Assembly: GCF_900009265.2 (NCBI RefSeq)
Contig: NZ_LR735001.1
Span: forward strand, 62,001 to 126,000
Length of the DNA: 64,000 nucleotides
Direction: 5' to 3'
Origin: Planktothrix paucivesiculata PCC 9631
GTDB lineage: Bacteria > Cyanobacteriota > Cyanobacteriia > Cyanobacteriales > Microcoleaceae
Shown: positions 27,084-35,509 of the stretch, piece by piece
How positions within the stretch are numbered: position 1 is the stretch's first letter
Layout of the letters: each line of letters starts with the position of its first letter
Made by a program: the position numbers and the translations under genes
Notes under the pieces: model-generated
The model's database searches: none
Seen by the model: the letters and a program-made list of their open reading frames with translations, nothing else
Told to the model about the DNA's origin: nothing

Positions 27084-28286
27084 TTCTTGGGCTTTGAAAT
27101 AATAATAAAGATTAGCAACCGTTAAATCGGGGACTTCTTGCCAGTTAGTCAGGGCAAGTCCTTGAAAATTTATGGCGATCGCTCTTTGAGAAATATAGGA
27201 TTCATAATCAAAGCGTAATTCCGGTTTAATTAAAAATTTGAGTTGATCTTTCAAAGCCACAAAATGGGATTGAGCTTTTAACTCTTGATAAAGTTCAAAT
27301 GGCGATCGTTTTTGTAAAGCGTTAGATTCTTGCGATTGATTTAAACTAACAATATCAGTTACATCTAAATTGGCTAGTTTTTCTTGATCCTCAACCGATA
27401 AATTTTGTATAACTTTTAGATTATTCTTCCAGAAATCAATTAAAAGCATATCATGATTGATAATAGAGTTAATTCTGGGGAATATAAAGTCAATTTCTGC
27501 TTCCGATTGACAGGATTCTGTTAAGTATAGACAATCTTTGATAATTTTTTCTCTGAGGTGATTTAACTGAAAAATACAAGCCTCAAAATCATTTTTTAAA
27601 ATATCAATTAAAGCCAAGGTTTGTTCAATCGCCCAAGCACATTCTAATCGCTTTAGTTTTCCCAAAATCGAAGGACAAGAAATCAGTTCTTTATTGTTAT
27701 AAATAGCTAAACAATTTTGTAAATTATTCCAAATAAAGTTTAATTTATCATTTCTATCTGTAGGATTTTGTGTTATTAAAGCCGATGGGAGTCGATCATT
27801 ATGGACTGACTGAAAGATTCCATAAGCCTTAATAAACTGAACGCTGTGTATTTCTTGTTGGATTTCTTGACCCACTTGATTGATCGTTTTTAAAATTTCA
27901 TCGCCTTGACTATTAATCATTAATTTTAAATCTGTGAATCCTTTTTCAAGCCCTAACTGAACTAGATCTAATTTCCGATTGACTTCGCGAGTTTGCTGCA
28001 AATTTTGTGCGGAAAGTATTCCCAGTAAAGCAACACCGACTCCTAGGGTTGCTGTTGCCGACTCTAATATACTAGCTTTTTCCTGTAAGCTATCCATGCC
28101 CTTTTTCAGATAGTCTAAGTCTCGATTAAGATTGTCAGATTCTACTTTACCTTGATAGACTTTGACCCCGATTTTTGCGATAATTACTACAGTCCCGAGA
28201 TAAGGAACACCAGCTACAAAGGGAGATGCCACATCTAAAGCAAGACCAAGAGATTTTAAAAAAGGTGCTAAATCTTGAGATTCCAT
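27075..28286 (-). CDS. Uncharacterised helical protein with a hydrophobic segment, divergent pair member A
   Basis: A 403-residue protein I do not recognise. The N-terminal 100 residues contain two apolar stretches (SPFVAGVPYLGTVVIIAKIG at about 21-40 and ATLGVGVALLGILSA at about 80-94) separated by an amphipathic helix. A long coiled-coil-like region follows (about 95-150, with LDLVQLGLEKG and INQVGQEIQQEI), then a mostly helical C-terminal domain. There is no signal peptide, nuclease or NTPase motif. Its start is 16 bp from the GTG start of an equally helical gene running the other way, so the two share one promoter region. The layout, helical with a central hydrophobic hairpin, recalls pore-forming or membrane-remodelling proteins, but that is only shape-based inference. 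Confidence 0.55.
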   Translation of the reverse strand: MESQDLAPFLKSLGLALDVASPFVAGVPYLGTVVIIAKIGVKVYQGKVESDNLNRDLDYLKKGMDSLQEKASILESATATLGVGVALLGILSAQNLQQTREVNRKLDLVQLGLEKGFTDLKLMINSQGDEILKTINQVGQEIQQEIHSVQFIKAYGIFQSVHNDRLPSALITQNPTDRNDKLNFIWNNLQNCLAIYNNKELISCPSILGKLKRLECAWAIEQTLALIDILKNDFEACIFQLNHLREKIIKDCLYLTESCQSEAEIDFIFPRINSIINHDMLLIDFWKNNLKVIQNLSVEDQEKLANLDVTDIVSLNQSQESNALQKRSPFELYQELKAQSHFVALKDQLKFLIKPELRFDYESYISQRAIAINFQGLALTNWQEVPDLTVANLYYYFKAQEQK

Positions 28287-28302
28287 AACTAAGTTAACCT
28301 AA

Positions 28303-29418
28303 GTGTCAGAAGTTAGTATAATTAATTATATCAGTGATACCTGTTCAAAGCTGTCTCTGATGGGAAAAAAAATATTGATCCAGGAATTAAATGTGATGAA
28401 TGAATCTCTCAAAGCCTTTCTTGCTCTTAATCAAGCGGTTACACTAATCCATTCTAATGACAATCAATCTTTAGAGTTGAAACAGTCAGCAACCGATTTA
28501 AGCCAATCGATTCAACTTTGTACCGATGAAATGAGACAGTCTGCTGTTAAATTAGAACAATTACTAAAAAATTGTTATCAGGATTTAGATCAGGCTGGAG
28601 AAGTTTGGAATAGTAAAGCTGGAATTTTATCTATCCCCAAGGAGGAAATTTGGGAACAGATCGCACAAATTAGTAATGTAGATGTACGCATTCGTAATTT
28701 AAGAAAAAAATGTAAAACAGAAGTTATTAAAGAACTTAGAGAGTCATGGAAAAATCGAGTTACAGAACTCAAAAAACAGTGGTTTACTGAAAAAAATACT
28801 GGTAAACCTAAACAAGAGGCAGGCTTATCAGATAAAGATAGTTTAATTAAGGGTTTAGAAAAAGAATTAATCGTTCAAAATCGTCAAATTATTCTAGCAA
28901 TTAAACATAATATACAATTACTAGATAAAGAGTTATATAATTTCCAAATTAATCTATTAGAATCTCATATAAGTTATTATCAAATCAAGGACAAGAATAA
29001 TTTGTTATCTAAAATTAGTGATTTTCGTTATAAACGAAATTTTTTATTTTATGTAAAAGGCAACGTTTCTAACCCTTTGATAGATTTAATAAAACCGAGT
29101 TGGGATTCTTTTTATAAAGATAGTTTTCTGGTTGTTAAGAAAGATCAATTAGATGACTTTTCAATTACAGTTCTTTTATTTATGGAAAGTAGCCTTTTAC
29201 CACGGTTAGACGAGTGTTTCGATTTAGCTCTATCAACTTTAATGTTTCATTTAACATTTTATGATGATTTATTAGAAAAACAAAATAGATATGAGCAAGA
29301 AATGCCTCAAAAATGGCAAGCTGAAAAACAATCTTTAGATCAACTTCGTTCACAAATTGATAAAGTTCAGACAGAAATTGATACGATTTTAAATTCTATT
29401 TCTACAAGTGAAAAATAA
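28303..29418 (+). CDS. Uncharacterised coiled-coil protein, divergent pair member B
   Basis: A 371-residue, almost entirely helical protein with no recognised family. Long heptad-like stretches occur at about 45-95, 150-215 and 325-365 (KWQAEKQSLDQLRSQIDKVQ). It has no membrane helix, signal peptide or catalytic motif. The frame opens with GTG at 28303, only 16 bp from the divergent start of member A. ATGs at 28360 (MGKKILIQEL) or 28396 (MNESLKAF) would leave more promoter space and are plausible starts. It is A/T-rich compared with the flanking housekeeping genes, suggesting an acquired pair. Function unknown. Confidence 0.55.
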   Translation: MSEVSIINYISDTCSKLSLMGKKILIQELNVMNESLKAFLALNQAVTLIHSNDNQSLELKQSATDLSQSIQLCTDEMRQSAVKLEQLLKNCYQDLDQAGEVWNSKAGILSIPKEEIWEQIAQISNVDVRIRNLRKKCKTEVIKELRESWKNRVTELKKQWFTEKNTGKPKQEAGLSDKDSLIKGLEKELIVQNRQIILAIKHNIQLLDKELYNFQINLLESHISYYQIKDKNNLLSKISDFRYKRNFLFYVKGNVSNPLIDLIKPSWDSFYKDSFLVVKKDQLDDFSITVLLFMESSLLPRLDECFDLALSTLMFHLTFYDDLLEKQNRYEQEMPQKWQAEKQSLDQLRSQIDKVQTEIDTILNSISTSEK

Positions 29419-29510
29419 CCGATAATTCCTAAATGTTGAAAATGAGTTTAGGGTCATATCGTGGATTGTGGCTCTGTCGATATTTGGTTTATTGATTACG
29501 AAATTATGGA

Positions 29511-29939
29511 TTAGTTAGGCTGCATTAATCTGATAAATCCAGCTTGTATAAAATGACGATCTGATGTAAAAGCTGTTGTGATTTTTTCTTGCTGCATCAC
29601 GGCAAAACTAATGCAGTCAGTTAACCCCCAATCTTTATCAGAATGTTGGTTATAAATTGCTAAACCTGCATCGAATAAACTTTGATTAACAGGAATAACT
29701 TTGATGGCTTGAGATTGTCTAATTGCTTTGAGTGTTGCATAAGTTTTTTGACGAATATTAATGCTAGATAAAGCATCAGCTACCTCTAATAAAATAAATT
29801 CTGTTGTCACTAAAAAAGTTTTATTTTGACGGAGCCTAGCCATTACTTCTTGTGCTTGTTCATGAAGATCATCCGTAGTATTAATTAATGCGATCCAAGC
29901 TGCACTATCCACAAAAACTTGATTAAATTTACTACTCAT
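29511..29939 (-). CDS. VapC-type PIN domain toxin
   Basis: PIN-fold RNase of a type II toxin-antitoxin module. The acidic residues of the active site are visible: D in VFVDSAAWIAL, E in TTEFILLEVADAL, D in KDWGLTDCISFAVM and D in TSDRHF, so it appears catalytically complete. I start it at the ATG at 29939 (MSSKFNQVFVDSA, 142 residues), because the longer frame adds 11 unconserved residues. The start overlaps the antitoxin stop by 8 bp, a translational-coupling arrangement typical of vapBC. Confidence 0.82.
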   Translation of the reverse strand: MSSKFNQVFVDSAAWIALINTTDDLHEQAQEVMARLRQNKTFLVTTEFILLEVADALSSINIRQKTYATLKAIRQSQAIKVIPVNQSLFDAGLAIYNQHSDKDWGLTDCISFAVMQQEKITTAFTSDRHFIQAGFIRLMQPN

Positions 29940-30201
29940 CTTGTTTTTGTTTTCCATACAAATAGTGATCATGCTGATGAGCTAAATCTCTGATACCCGT
30001 ATCTACAGCATTTTCATTTAACGCCAACTCTAACGTATCCCAACCCGTTTCATACTCCTCCGAAGAAATATCAACTAATTGCTCCTGTTTTTCTGATTCT
30101 AAAAAAGTAATAATCACAGGATAGTTGTCAGGATAAGATATTGGTTGAATGGGATAAATTACCCCATTTCTGACAATTCCTTTAATAGATTGCATAAGCA
30201 T
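29932..30201 (-). CDS. Antitoxin of the vapC at 29511
   Basis: An 89-residue protein with a short N-terminal beta module, IKGIVRNGVIYPIQPI, of the DUF104/AF2212-like type used by several VapB-like antitoxins, then an acidic helical part that should wrap the toxin. It lies immediately upstream of and overlaps the PIN toxin. A second Met three residues in is an alternative start. Autoregulation is expected from the family but no operator was identified. Confidence 0.7.
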   Translation of the reverse strand: MLMQSIKGIVRNGVIYPIQPISYPDNYPVIITFLESEKQEQLVDISSEEYETGWDTLELALNENAVDTGIRDLAHQHDHYLYGKQKQDE

Positions 30202-30277
30202 TGTGTAAGATCGATAAATATTCTATAATAGAGTTTAACATAAAATGGTCTAATCGGCTTATTAACTAACTCATGCG

Positions 30278-33172
30278 ATGAATGAACCTCAATTTTCCAG
30301 TATTAGCGATCGCCTTCCCCCTCAAAACATAGAAGCAGAGGAAGCCATTTTAGGGGGCATTCTCCTCGATCCAGAAGCCATTAGTCGGGTAGCAGAATTA
30401 TTACAACCAGAATCCTTTGCCCTCAAATCCCATCAAATTATTTATCGGGCAACTTTAACCCTGCATTTCCAAGGAAAATCCACGGATTTAATGACTGTGG
30501 CTACTTGGTTAGCGGATCAAAATTTACTCGAACAAGTGGGGGGACAATTAAAATTAACTCAACTGGTAGATCGTACCGTTTCGGCGGTTAATATTGATCA
30601 ATATGGCTTATTAATTTTAGATAAAAAAATCCGTCGCAGTCTGATTACCGGGGGACATAATATTATTGAATTGGCTTATGATACCAGCCAAGATTTAGAA
30701 ACCGTTCTCGATAAAGCTGAACAACAAGTCTTTAATATTTCCCAAGTTCGACCGCAACAGGATTTAGTTTCTATTGGAGAAACTTTAATTGATACTTTCC
30801 AAGAAATTGAAGACCGCAATGAGGGGATTTCCCTGCCCGGTATTCCCTGCGGATTTTATGATTTAGATGCGATGACAGGAGGTTTTCAACGGTCGGATTT
30901 AATTATTATTGCGGGTCGGCCATCCATGGGGAAATGTTTGAGTTTTGATAGTAAAATTGTTTTATCCGATGGCAGTATTGTCACGATTGAAGATATTTAT
31001 AATCGTCAAAAGGCTCAAATTTTAACGTTAGGAAATAATTGGAAATTTCAAATTACTGAACCTTCTAACTTTATTGATGATGGAATTAAACCCGTATTTA
31101 GAGTAACCACAAAACTAGGGCGTTTTGTAGAATCAACCCTCACCCATCCCTTTTTAACGATTCAAGGATGGCGACCGTTAGCAGAACTTCAACCTGGAGA
31201 TAAAATTGCTGTTCCCCGTCAATTTGATAGTTTTGGATCTGAAAAATTACCCGAATATCAAGTTAAAATTTTAGGTTATTTACTCGGAGATGGAGAGTTG
31301 AAAGATAAAAATATTGTTTTAACCCATAATCATTACCAATGGTTAGAACAATTTGGACTATCAGCACAAGAATCTCATCAAAAAACAATTCCTGAAATTA
31401 TCTTTAAATTAGAGCGATCGCAAATTGCCTTATTTCTAAATCGTCTGTTTGCAACGGATGGTTGGGCAACAATATTAGCCAGTGGTCAATGTCAATTGGG
31501 TTATGCCAGTGTTAGTGAAGAATTAGCCCGACAAGTTCAACACTTATTATTACGATTTGGCATTATTGCCACCTTAAAAAAGCGTTCTGTCAAATACAAA
31601 CAATCAAGACGAACAGCTTGGCAACTGGATATTACTGATGCTTTATCTATTAAAACTTTTATCTCAGAAATTGGAATTTTTAGTAAAGAAGAAACACTTT
31701 TAAAAATAGAAAATGCGTTAATGAATAAACGCTATCAAACCAATCGAGACTTGATTCCCATAGAAATTTGGCAAGAAATTGCAACGGTTAAAGGAGATGA
31801 ATCTTGGCAAAATTTAGCAAAAAGGGCAGGGATTCCAGGCTATAGTAATATTCATGTTGGTAAACGGCAATTATCACGGGAAAGACTCTGCACTTTAGCT
31901 ACCGCTTTAGATCATTTACCCTTACAACAGTTAGCAACCAGCGAGATTTATTGGGATAAGATTGTCTCAATTGAATCCGTCGGGGAAAAACAAGTTTATG
32001 ACTTAACCATTCCTGAAACTCATAATTTTGTTGCCAATGATATCTGCGTTCATAATACCAGTTTTGCGGTCGGTTTAGGACATAATATTGCTAAGGGTCA
32101 AAAACTCCCGATTGCGGTTTTTAGTTTAGAAATGTCGAAGGGGCAATTAGTCCAAAGACTATTATCTAGTGAAGCAAAAATAGAAAGTAACCGCATTCGT
32201 TCAGGTAGAATTAGTCAATCGGAATGGGAACCTTTAACCATGGCAATTAGTTCCTTAGCAGAATTACCCATTTTTATTGATGATACTCCCAATATTACCG
32301 TCACTGAAATGCGTTCCAAAGCTCGAAGATTGCAAGCCGAAAATGGGGGGGTATTAGGGTTAATTTTAATCGATTATTTACAATTAATGGAAGGTGCTAG
32401 TGATAATCGGGTACAGGAATTATCGAGAATTACCCGGTCATTAAAAGGATTAGCCAGAGAATTAAGTGTACCTGTAATTGCCCTATCCCAGTTAAGTCGT
32501 AGCGTTGAATCTCGAACCAATAAACGGCCGATGTTATCGGATTTAAGAGAATCTGGTTGTTTAACAGGTGATAGTCTAGTCACATTAGCAGATACTGGAT
32601 TACAAGTACCCATTAAAGAATTAATAAGTAAATCTGGTTTTCCAGTTTGGGCATTAAATGAAAAAACAATGAAGCTAGAAATAGCAATTGTGAGTAATGC
32701 CTTTTCTACGGGTATAAAACCTGTATTTACCTTAACAACTCGACTAGGAAGAAAAATTAGAGCCACAACTAATCACAAATTCCTGACAATTCAGGGTTGG
32801 AAAAGACTGGATGAGTTAAATGGAGGCTGTCCTATTGCCTTGCCCGGTTCTACGATAGAAAATAGTGATATTAACTGGGATGAAATAGTTTCAATTATAC
32901 CTGATGGAGAAGAAGAAGTTTTTGATTTAACGGTTCCTAGTTTGCATAATTTTGTAGCAAATAACATCGTTGTCCACAATTCAATTGAACAGGACGCGGA
33001 TTTAGTGATGATGATTTATCGAGATGACTATTATAATCCCGATACCCCAGACCGAGGAATTACCGAAATTATTATGGCTAAACATCGGAATGGCCCCACG
33101 GGAACCATTAAACTATTATTTGATCCTCAATTTACTAAATTCAGAAATTTAGCCAATCCCCGTTCTAGCTAA
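30278..33172 (+). CDS. dnaB: Replicative DNA helicase DnaB containing two inteins
   Basis: The 964-residue precursor contains three extein pieces (1-219, 594-760, 902-964) that join to a 449-residue DnaB of normal length. Extein 1 has the primase-binding N-terminal domain and ends in the P-loop IIIAGRPSMGK. Extein 2 starts TSFAVGLGHNIA and carries the LILIDYLQLM Walker B region and SDLRESG. Extein 3 begins SIEQDADLVMMIYRDDYY. Intein 1 interrupts the Walker A site, between GK and T. Intein 2 lies between SDLRESG and SIEQDADL, the site used by the Synechocystis DnaB intein. Unspliced protein cannot bind ATP at this loop. The single ATG at 30278 fits the MNEPQFSS start. Confidence 0.95.
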   Translation: MNEPQFSSISDRLPPQNIEAEEAILGGILLDPEAISRVAELLQPESFALKSHQIIYRATLTLHFQGKSTDLMTVATWLADQNLLEQVGGQLKLTQLVDRTVSAVNIDQYGLLILDKKIRRSLITGGHNIIELAYDTSQDLETVLDKAEQQVFNISQVRPQQDLVSIGETLIDTFQEIEDRNEGISLPGIPCGFYDLDAMTGGFQRSDLIIIAGRPSMGKCLSFDSKIVLSDGSIVTIEDIYNRQKAQILTLGNNWKFQITEPSNFIDDGIKPVFRVTTKLGRFVESTLTHPFLTIQGWRPLAELQPGDKIAVPRQFDSFGSEKLPEYQVKILGYLLGDGELKDKNIVLTHNHYQWLEQFGLSAQESHQKTIPEIIFKLERSQIALFLNRLFATDGWATILASGQCQLGYASVSEELARQVQHLLLRFGIIATLKKRSVKYKQSRRTAWQLDITDALSIKTFISEIGIFSKEETLLKIENALMNKRYQTNRDLIPIEIWQEIATVKGDESWQNLAKRAGIPGYSNIHVGKRQLSRERLCTLATALDHLPLQQLATSEIYWDKIVSIESVGEKQVYDLTIPETHNFVANDICVHNTSFAVGLGHNIAKGQKLPIAVFSLEMSKGQLVQRLLSSEAKIESNRIRSGRISQSEWEPLTMAISSLAELPIFIDDTPNITVTEMRSKARRLQAENGGVLGLILIDYLQLMEGASDNRVQELSRITRSLKGLARELSVPVIALSQLSRSVESRTNKRPMLSDLRESGCLTGDSLVTLADTGLQVPIKELISKSGFPVWALNEKTMKLEIAIVSNAFSTGIKPVFTLTTRLGRKIRATTNHKFLTIQGWKRLDELNGGCPIALPGSTIENSDINWDEIVSIIPDGEEEVFDLTVPSLHNFVANNIVVHNSIEQDADLVMMIYRDDYYNPDTPDRGITEIIMAKHRNGPTGTIKLLFDPQFTKFRNLANPRSS
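30935..32056 (+). other. DnaB intein 1 with LAGLIDADG homing endonuclease (374 aa)
   Basis: Residues C220 to N593. Splicing block A is CLSFDSKIVLSDGSIVTIED. Block B is LGRFVESTLTHPFLTIQGW with the T-x-x-H. Blocks F/G are KQVYDLTIPETHNFVANDICVHN followed by Thr as the +1 residue. Between them sits a LAGLIDADG-type domain: ILGYLLGDGEL near residue 350 and FLNRLFATDGWATI near 390 look like the two dodecapeptide motifs with both acidic residues kept. The endonuclease may therefore still be active. It is inserted in the P-loop codons. Confidence 0.9.
32558..32980 (+). other. DnaB intein 2, mini-intein without endonuclease (141 aa)
   Basis: Residues C761 to N901. Block A is CLTGDSLVTLADTGLQVPIKE. 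Block B is LGRKIRATTNHKFLTIQGW with T-x-x-H. Blocks F/G are EEVFDLTVPSLHNFVANNIVVHN, then Ser +1. At 141 residues it holds only the splicing domain, with no room for a homing endonuclease; the Gly-Gly/Pro-rich middle (NGGCPIALPGSTIENSD) marks where one was probably lost. All catalytic residues (Cys1, block B His, penultimate His, Asn) are present, so splicing should work. Confidence 0.9.
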
Positions 33173-33182
33173 ATTCATACAC

Positions 33183-33227
33183 AGAAACCGGGTTTCTTCA
33201 TATATAATAACTAGAAACCCGGTTTAT
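33183..33227. repeat. Two AGAAACC palindromes after dnaB
   Basis: AGAAACCGGGTTTCT (33183-33197) and AGAAACCCGGTTTAT (33213-33227) lie 16 bp apart in the 89-bp gap between dnaB and the convergent FKBP gene. They are two copies of the dispersed palindrome and could together act as a bidirectional stop signal. Confidence 0.6.
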
Positions 33228-33261
33228 TGGAGCTTGTCTATAACTTTTAAGGATGAAATAA

Positions 33262-33825
33262 TCAACCTGCTTTTAACAGTTCCACATCAAAAATTAATGT
33301 TGCATTCGGAGGAATTACACCGCCCGCACCGCGAGAACCATACCCTAATTCCGGTGGAATAATTAACTTGCGGCGTCCGCCTGGTTTCATGGTGATCACG
33401 CCTTCATCCCAACCTTTAATCACTTGACCCATACCAATATTGAATTGAAAGGGTTGTCCGCGATCGCGAGAACTATCAAATTTTGCCCCATCGGTTAAAG
33501 TTCCTGTATAGTGAACCGTAACTTTTTGCCCCTTCGTAGGAGAGTCACCGCTACCTAGAGTTAAATCCACATACTGTAAACCGGAGTCCGTTGTAATTAC
33601 CTGTTCTTCTGAATTTGTCATGTTTTGAGCAATAATAGTTTGAGCATTGGTAACAAGATCGGGTGCGAATAAAGGACTACTAGAAGTTGCTACCGTTTGT
33701 TGCACTGCAATTGGAGTATTTTGATTAACCGCTTGTGCCTGTTGTACTGATGTTGTAATTTGAGCTACAACTAACACAACCGTACAAACAATAATCACCC
33801 CTAAGCTAATTAGAATTTCTCGCAA
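33262..33825 (-). CDS. FKBP-type peptidyl-prolyl cis-trans isomerase, exported
   Basis: A 187-residue isomerase. An N-terminal hydrophobic helix ([17 protein letters not shown], about 4-20) anchors or exports it, then a low-complexity linker, then the FKBP domain at about 80-187: [75 protein letters not shown]. The active-site pattern (Y, F, D, V-I, W, Y, F) looks complete. It should help fold proteins outside the cytoplasmic membrane or in the thylakoid lumen. Confidence 0.92.
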   Translation of the reverse strand: MREILISLGVIIVCTVVLVVAQITTSVQQAQAVNQNTPIAVQQTVATSSSPLFAPDLVTNAQTIIAQNMTNSEEQVITTDSGLQYVDLTLGSGDSPTKGQKVTVHYTGTLTDGAKFDSSRDRGQPFQFNIGMGQVIKGWDEGVITMKPGGRRKLIIPPELGYGSRGAGGVIPPNATLIFDVELLKAG

Positions 33826-33915
33826 AATTCATCCTCCTGCATCTAATGATGTAACTTTAGGATTGTTGTTTTAGGGAAAACCCAAGATTCAAGTTTGACA
33901 TTATTCGGGAACTTT

Positions 33916-34242
33916 TTAACGCCAAAGACGATTTTCCAAGTCTCTGACCTGACGTTCCAGGCGGTCGAGACGTCCGCGTAACTCATCAAGTTCCGACTGA
34001 CGGGGAACCCCCACATCCTGCATTAAATTGCGGAATTGGCGCTGCATCAGGTCTTCTAAGCTAGTTTGATCGAGTTTGAGACCCTGCATCATGTCATCGA
34101 CAAACTTTTTGGCTTGGTCTGTATTCATCGTCCCGTCTTTGACCCACTGATCGGTAGCTTCCTGCAATTTTTCCGCCACTAAGGAGGTTGTCCCGATCCC
34201 AATCATCAACAGTTGTCGGAGTAAATTATTTTGATTATCCAT
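33916..34242 (-). CDS. Phasin-like helical protein
   Basis: A 108-residue protein from the ATG at 34242 (MDNQNNLLRQLLMIGIGTTSLVAEKLQ). An amphipathic start is followed by a KFVDDMMQGLKLDQTS segment and a C-terminal coiled coil (LDELRGRLDRLERQVRDLENRLWR). This layout matches the phasin/PHA-granule-associated-like family found across cyanobacteria. In the absence of PHA genes here, the granule role is not supported by context. Eleven extra residues upstream are possible but unlike family starts. Confidence 0.6.
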   Translation of the reverse strand: MDNQNNLLRQLLMIGIGTTSLVAEKLQEATDQWVKDGTMNTDQAKKFVDDMMQGLKLDQTSLEDLMQRQFRNLMQDVGVPRQSELDELRGRLDRLERQVRDLENRLWR

Positions 34243-34376
34243 TGTTTCTAACCTGATTAGGCTGCTAAAGTGCAAATATAAAGCTAGGCTTTATGTTTAA
34301 ACTGACTCACATTTTCTATTTTGTGGTATTTTTCCCCAATTCGCCGATTCGATTTTTCCAGGTTTAAATTTTCAAA

Positions 34377-34733
34377 ATGTCCCTTTGTCCCCGGTGTCAC
34401 CAACTTATTGACCCCCAGGCGTTAAGTTGTCCCCATTGTCAAGCTCAACTCAAAGCCTTTGGACACCCTGGTATTCCCCTCTATCGTTCGACGGGGAAGG
34501 AATATCTCTGTGAAACCTGTCTCTATCACGAGGATGGTACCTGCAACTTTCCCAAACGTCCTTTTGCTCAGGAATGTACCCTCTATCAAAATCGTTCAGA
34601 ACCGTTAATTTCTGATCCGATTAAATCTCAGCAAACTCTATCAGTTACGATTGGAGTTTGGATACAACAGAATAAGGTTTGGCTGATTGTTTTAGGGTTA
34701 TTAATTATTGGTTTTATTATAACTCTTTTATAG
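34377..34733 (+). CDS. Zinc-ribbon protein with a C-terminal membrane anchor
   Basis: A 118-residue protein. CPRCHQLIDPQALSCPHC at 4-21 is a four-cysteine zinc ribbon. A second Cys group, CETCLYHEDGTCNFPKRPFAQECTLY at about 46-71, may bind a second metal ion. A single membrane helix, VWLIVLGLLIIGFIITLL, ends the protein, so it is tail-anchored with the ribbons in the cytoplasm. I recognise this arrangement in cyanobacteria but no function is known. Confidence 0.7.
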   Translation: MSLCPRCHQLIDPQALSCPHCQAQLKAFGHPGIPLYRSTGKEYLCETCLYHEDGTCNFPKRPFAQECTLYQNRSEPLISDPIKSQQTLSVTIGVWIQQNKVWLIVLGLLIIGFIITLL

Positions 34734-34837
34734 CCTTTTTTACATTGATTTAAAAATCTCGTTGTTGGGCTTCAGCCCATAAATCCAACAAGAATTAATC
34801 TTTAGAAAGACGGTTTCTTGGATGTGCGATCGCATTA

Positions 34838-35074
34838 TTAATTAAAATTATCAGGATTTGTACTCAAATCGGTGGGTAAATCTACAACACTTCCAATAAC
34901 ATCTAATTCCATCGCCAAATCATAACAACTTTTTTCAGGGATAAACTTCCGAATGTAACTTTCCAATGCTTCTATAATTAGTTCATGTTCTGATTTATCC
35001 TGTAATTCGGCTAAAGTTTTTAGTTGTTCACTTAAAGTTTCACTAACTGGAATTGTAATTGAATTGGTTTGCAT
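34838..35074 (-). CDS. Ribbon-helix-helix antitoxin-like protein, no toxin adjacent
   Basis: A 78-residue protein: an SITIPVSETLSEQLKTLAEL strand-helix, then a second helix, SEHELIIEALESYIRKF, form a CopG-type DNA-binding fold. An acidic tail ends VVDLPTDLSTNPDNFN. It is 29 bp downstream of a short HicB-like gene on the same strand. No PIN or RelE toxin follows; the next gene downstream reads the other way. Probably an orphan or solitary regulator. Confidence 0.6.
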   Translation of the reverse strand: MQTNSITIPVSETLSEQLKTLAELQDKSEHELIIEALESYIRKFIPEKSCYDLAMELDVIGSVVDLPTDLSTNPDNFN

Positions 35075-35103
35075 TAATTTTAAGCTCCTAATTTTTTATT
35101 ACT

Positions 35104-35328
35104 CTAAATTCTTGCTTCTAGGTTTGGAATTTTATCGCCAAATTGATAAGCGGTTTCTAACCATAGGTGTTTTGCATCTTGCAAATTTGCCATAACTTCT
35201 TCTAGGGTTTCAGCTTGGGTTATACACCCTGGCAAATCTTTTATTTCAGCAACATAACCTCCTTGGGGTTCAGGATATAGTGTGATCGGATAAGGTAAAC
35301 TTAAGTAATACTCTATCGCATCTCCCAA
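35104..35328 (-). CDS. HicB-like antitoxin, C-terminally shortened
   Basis: A 74-residue protein with the complete HicB partial RNase-H-like fold: YPITLYPEPQGGYVAEIKDL, PGCITQAETLEEVMANLQDA, KHLWLETAYQFGDKIP. Full-length cyanobacterial HicB proteins continue after GDKIP into a DNA-binding helix-turn-helix or RHH; here the frame ends at NLEARI. No hicA toxin is adjacent. It may be a truncated remnant or a natural single-domain form. Confidence 0.6.
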   Translation of the reverse strand: MGDAIEYYLSLPYPITLYPEPQGGYVAEIKDLPGCITQAETLEEVMANLQDAKHLWLETAYQFGDKIPNLEARI

Positions 35329-35353
35329 ATTTAAACCGTTAATCCTTCAATGT

Positions 35354-35457
35354 GATCCTGAGCGTAACGAAGTAAAGAGAAGGATCTCAAGAGTTATTTG
35401 CTTATAGCAGAAATCTCTATGAGATGCTTCACTACGCTGCGCTTCGTTCAGCATGAC
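35354..35457. repeat. Pair of inverted REP-like elements
   Basis: Element 1 (35354-35386) has GATCCT/AGGATC ends around a CGTAACGAAG core. Element 2 (35421-35457) has ATGCT/AGCAT ends around a CTTCGTTC core in the opposite orientation. Both belong to the widespread TGATCCTGAGCG...CGAAG type of bacterial intergenic palindromes. They lie between the HicB-like gene and a hypothetical gene. Confidence 0.6.
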
Positions 35458-35509
35458 AAAGGGAAATTTATTAGGCTAATTTTAAGAAATGCGATCGCAT
35501 TTTTCAAGA

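Noticed and set aside
32374-32979. Antisense frames inside dnaB
   Set aside because: They are mirror images of the helicase and intein coding sequence with no independent pattern.
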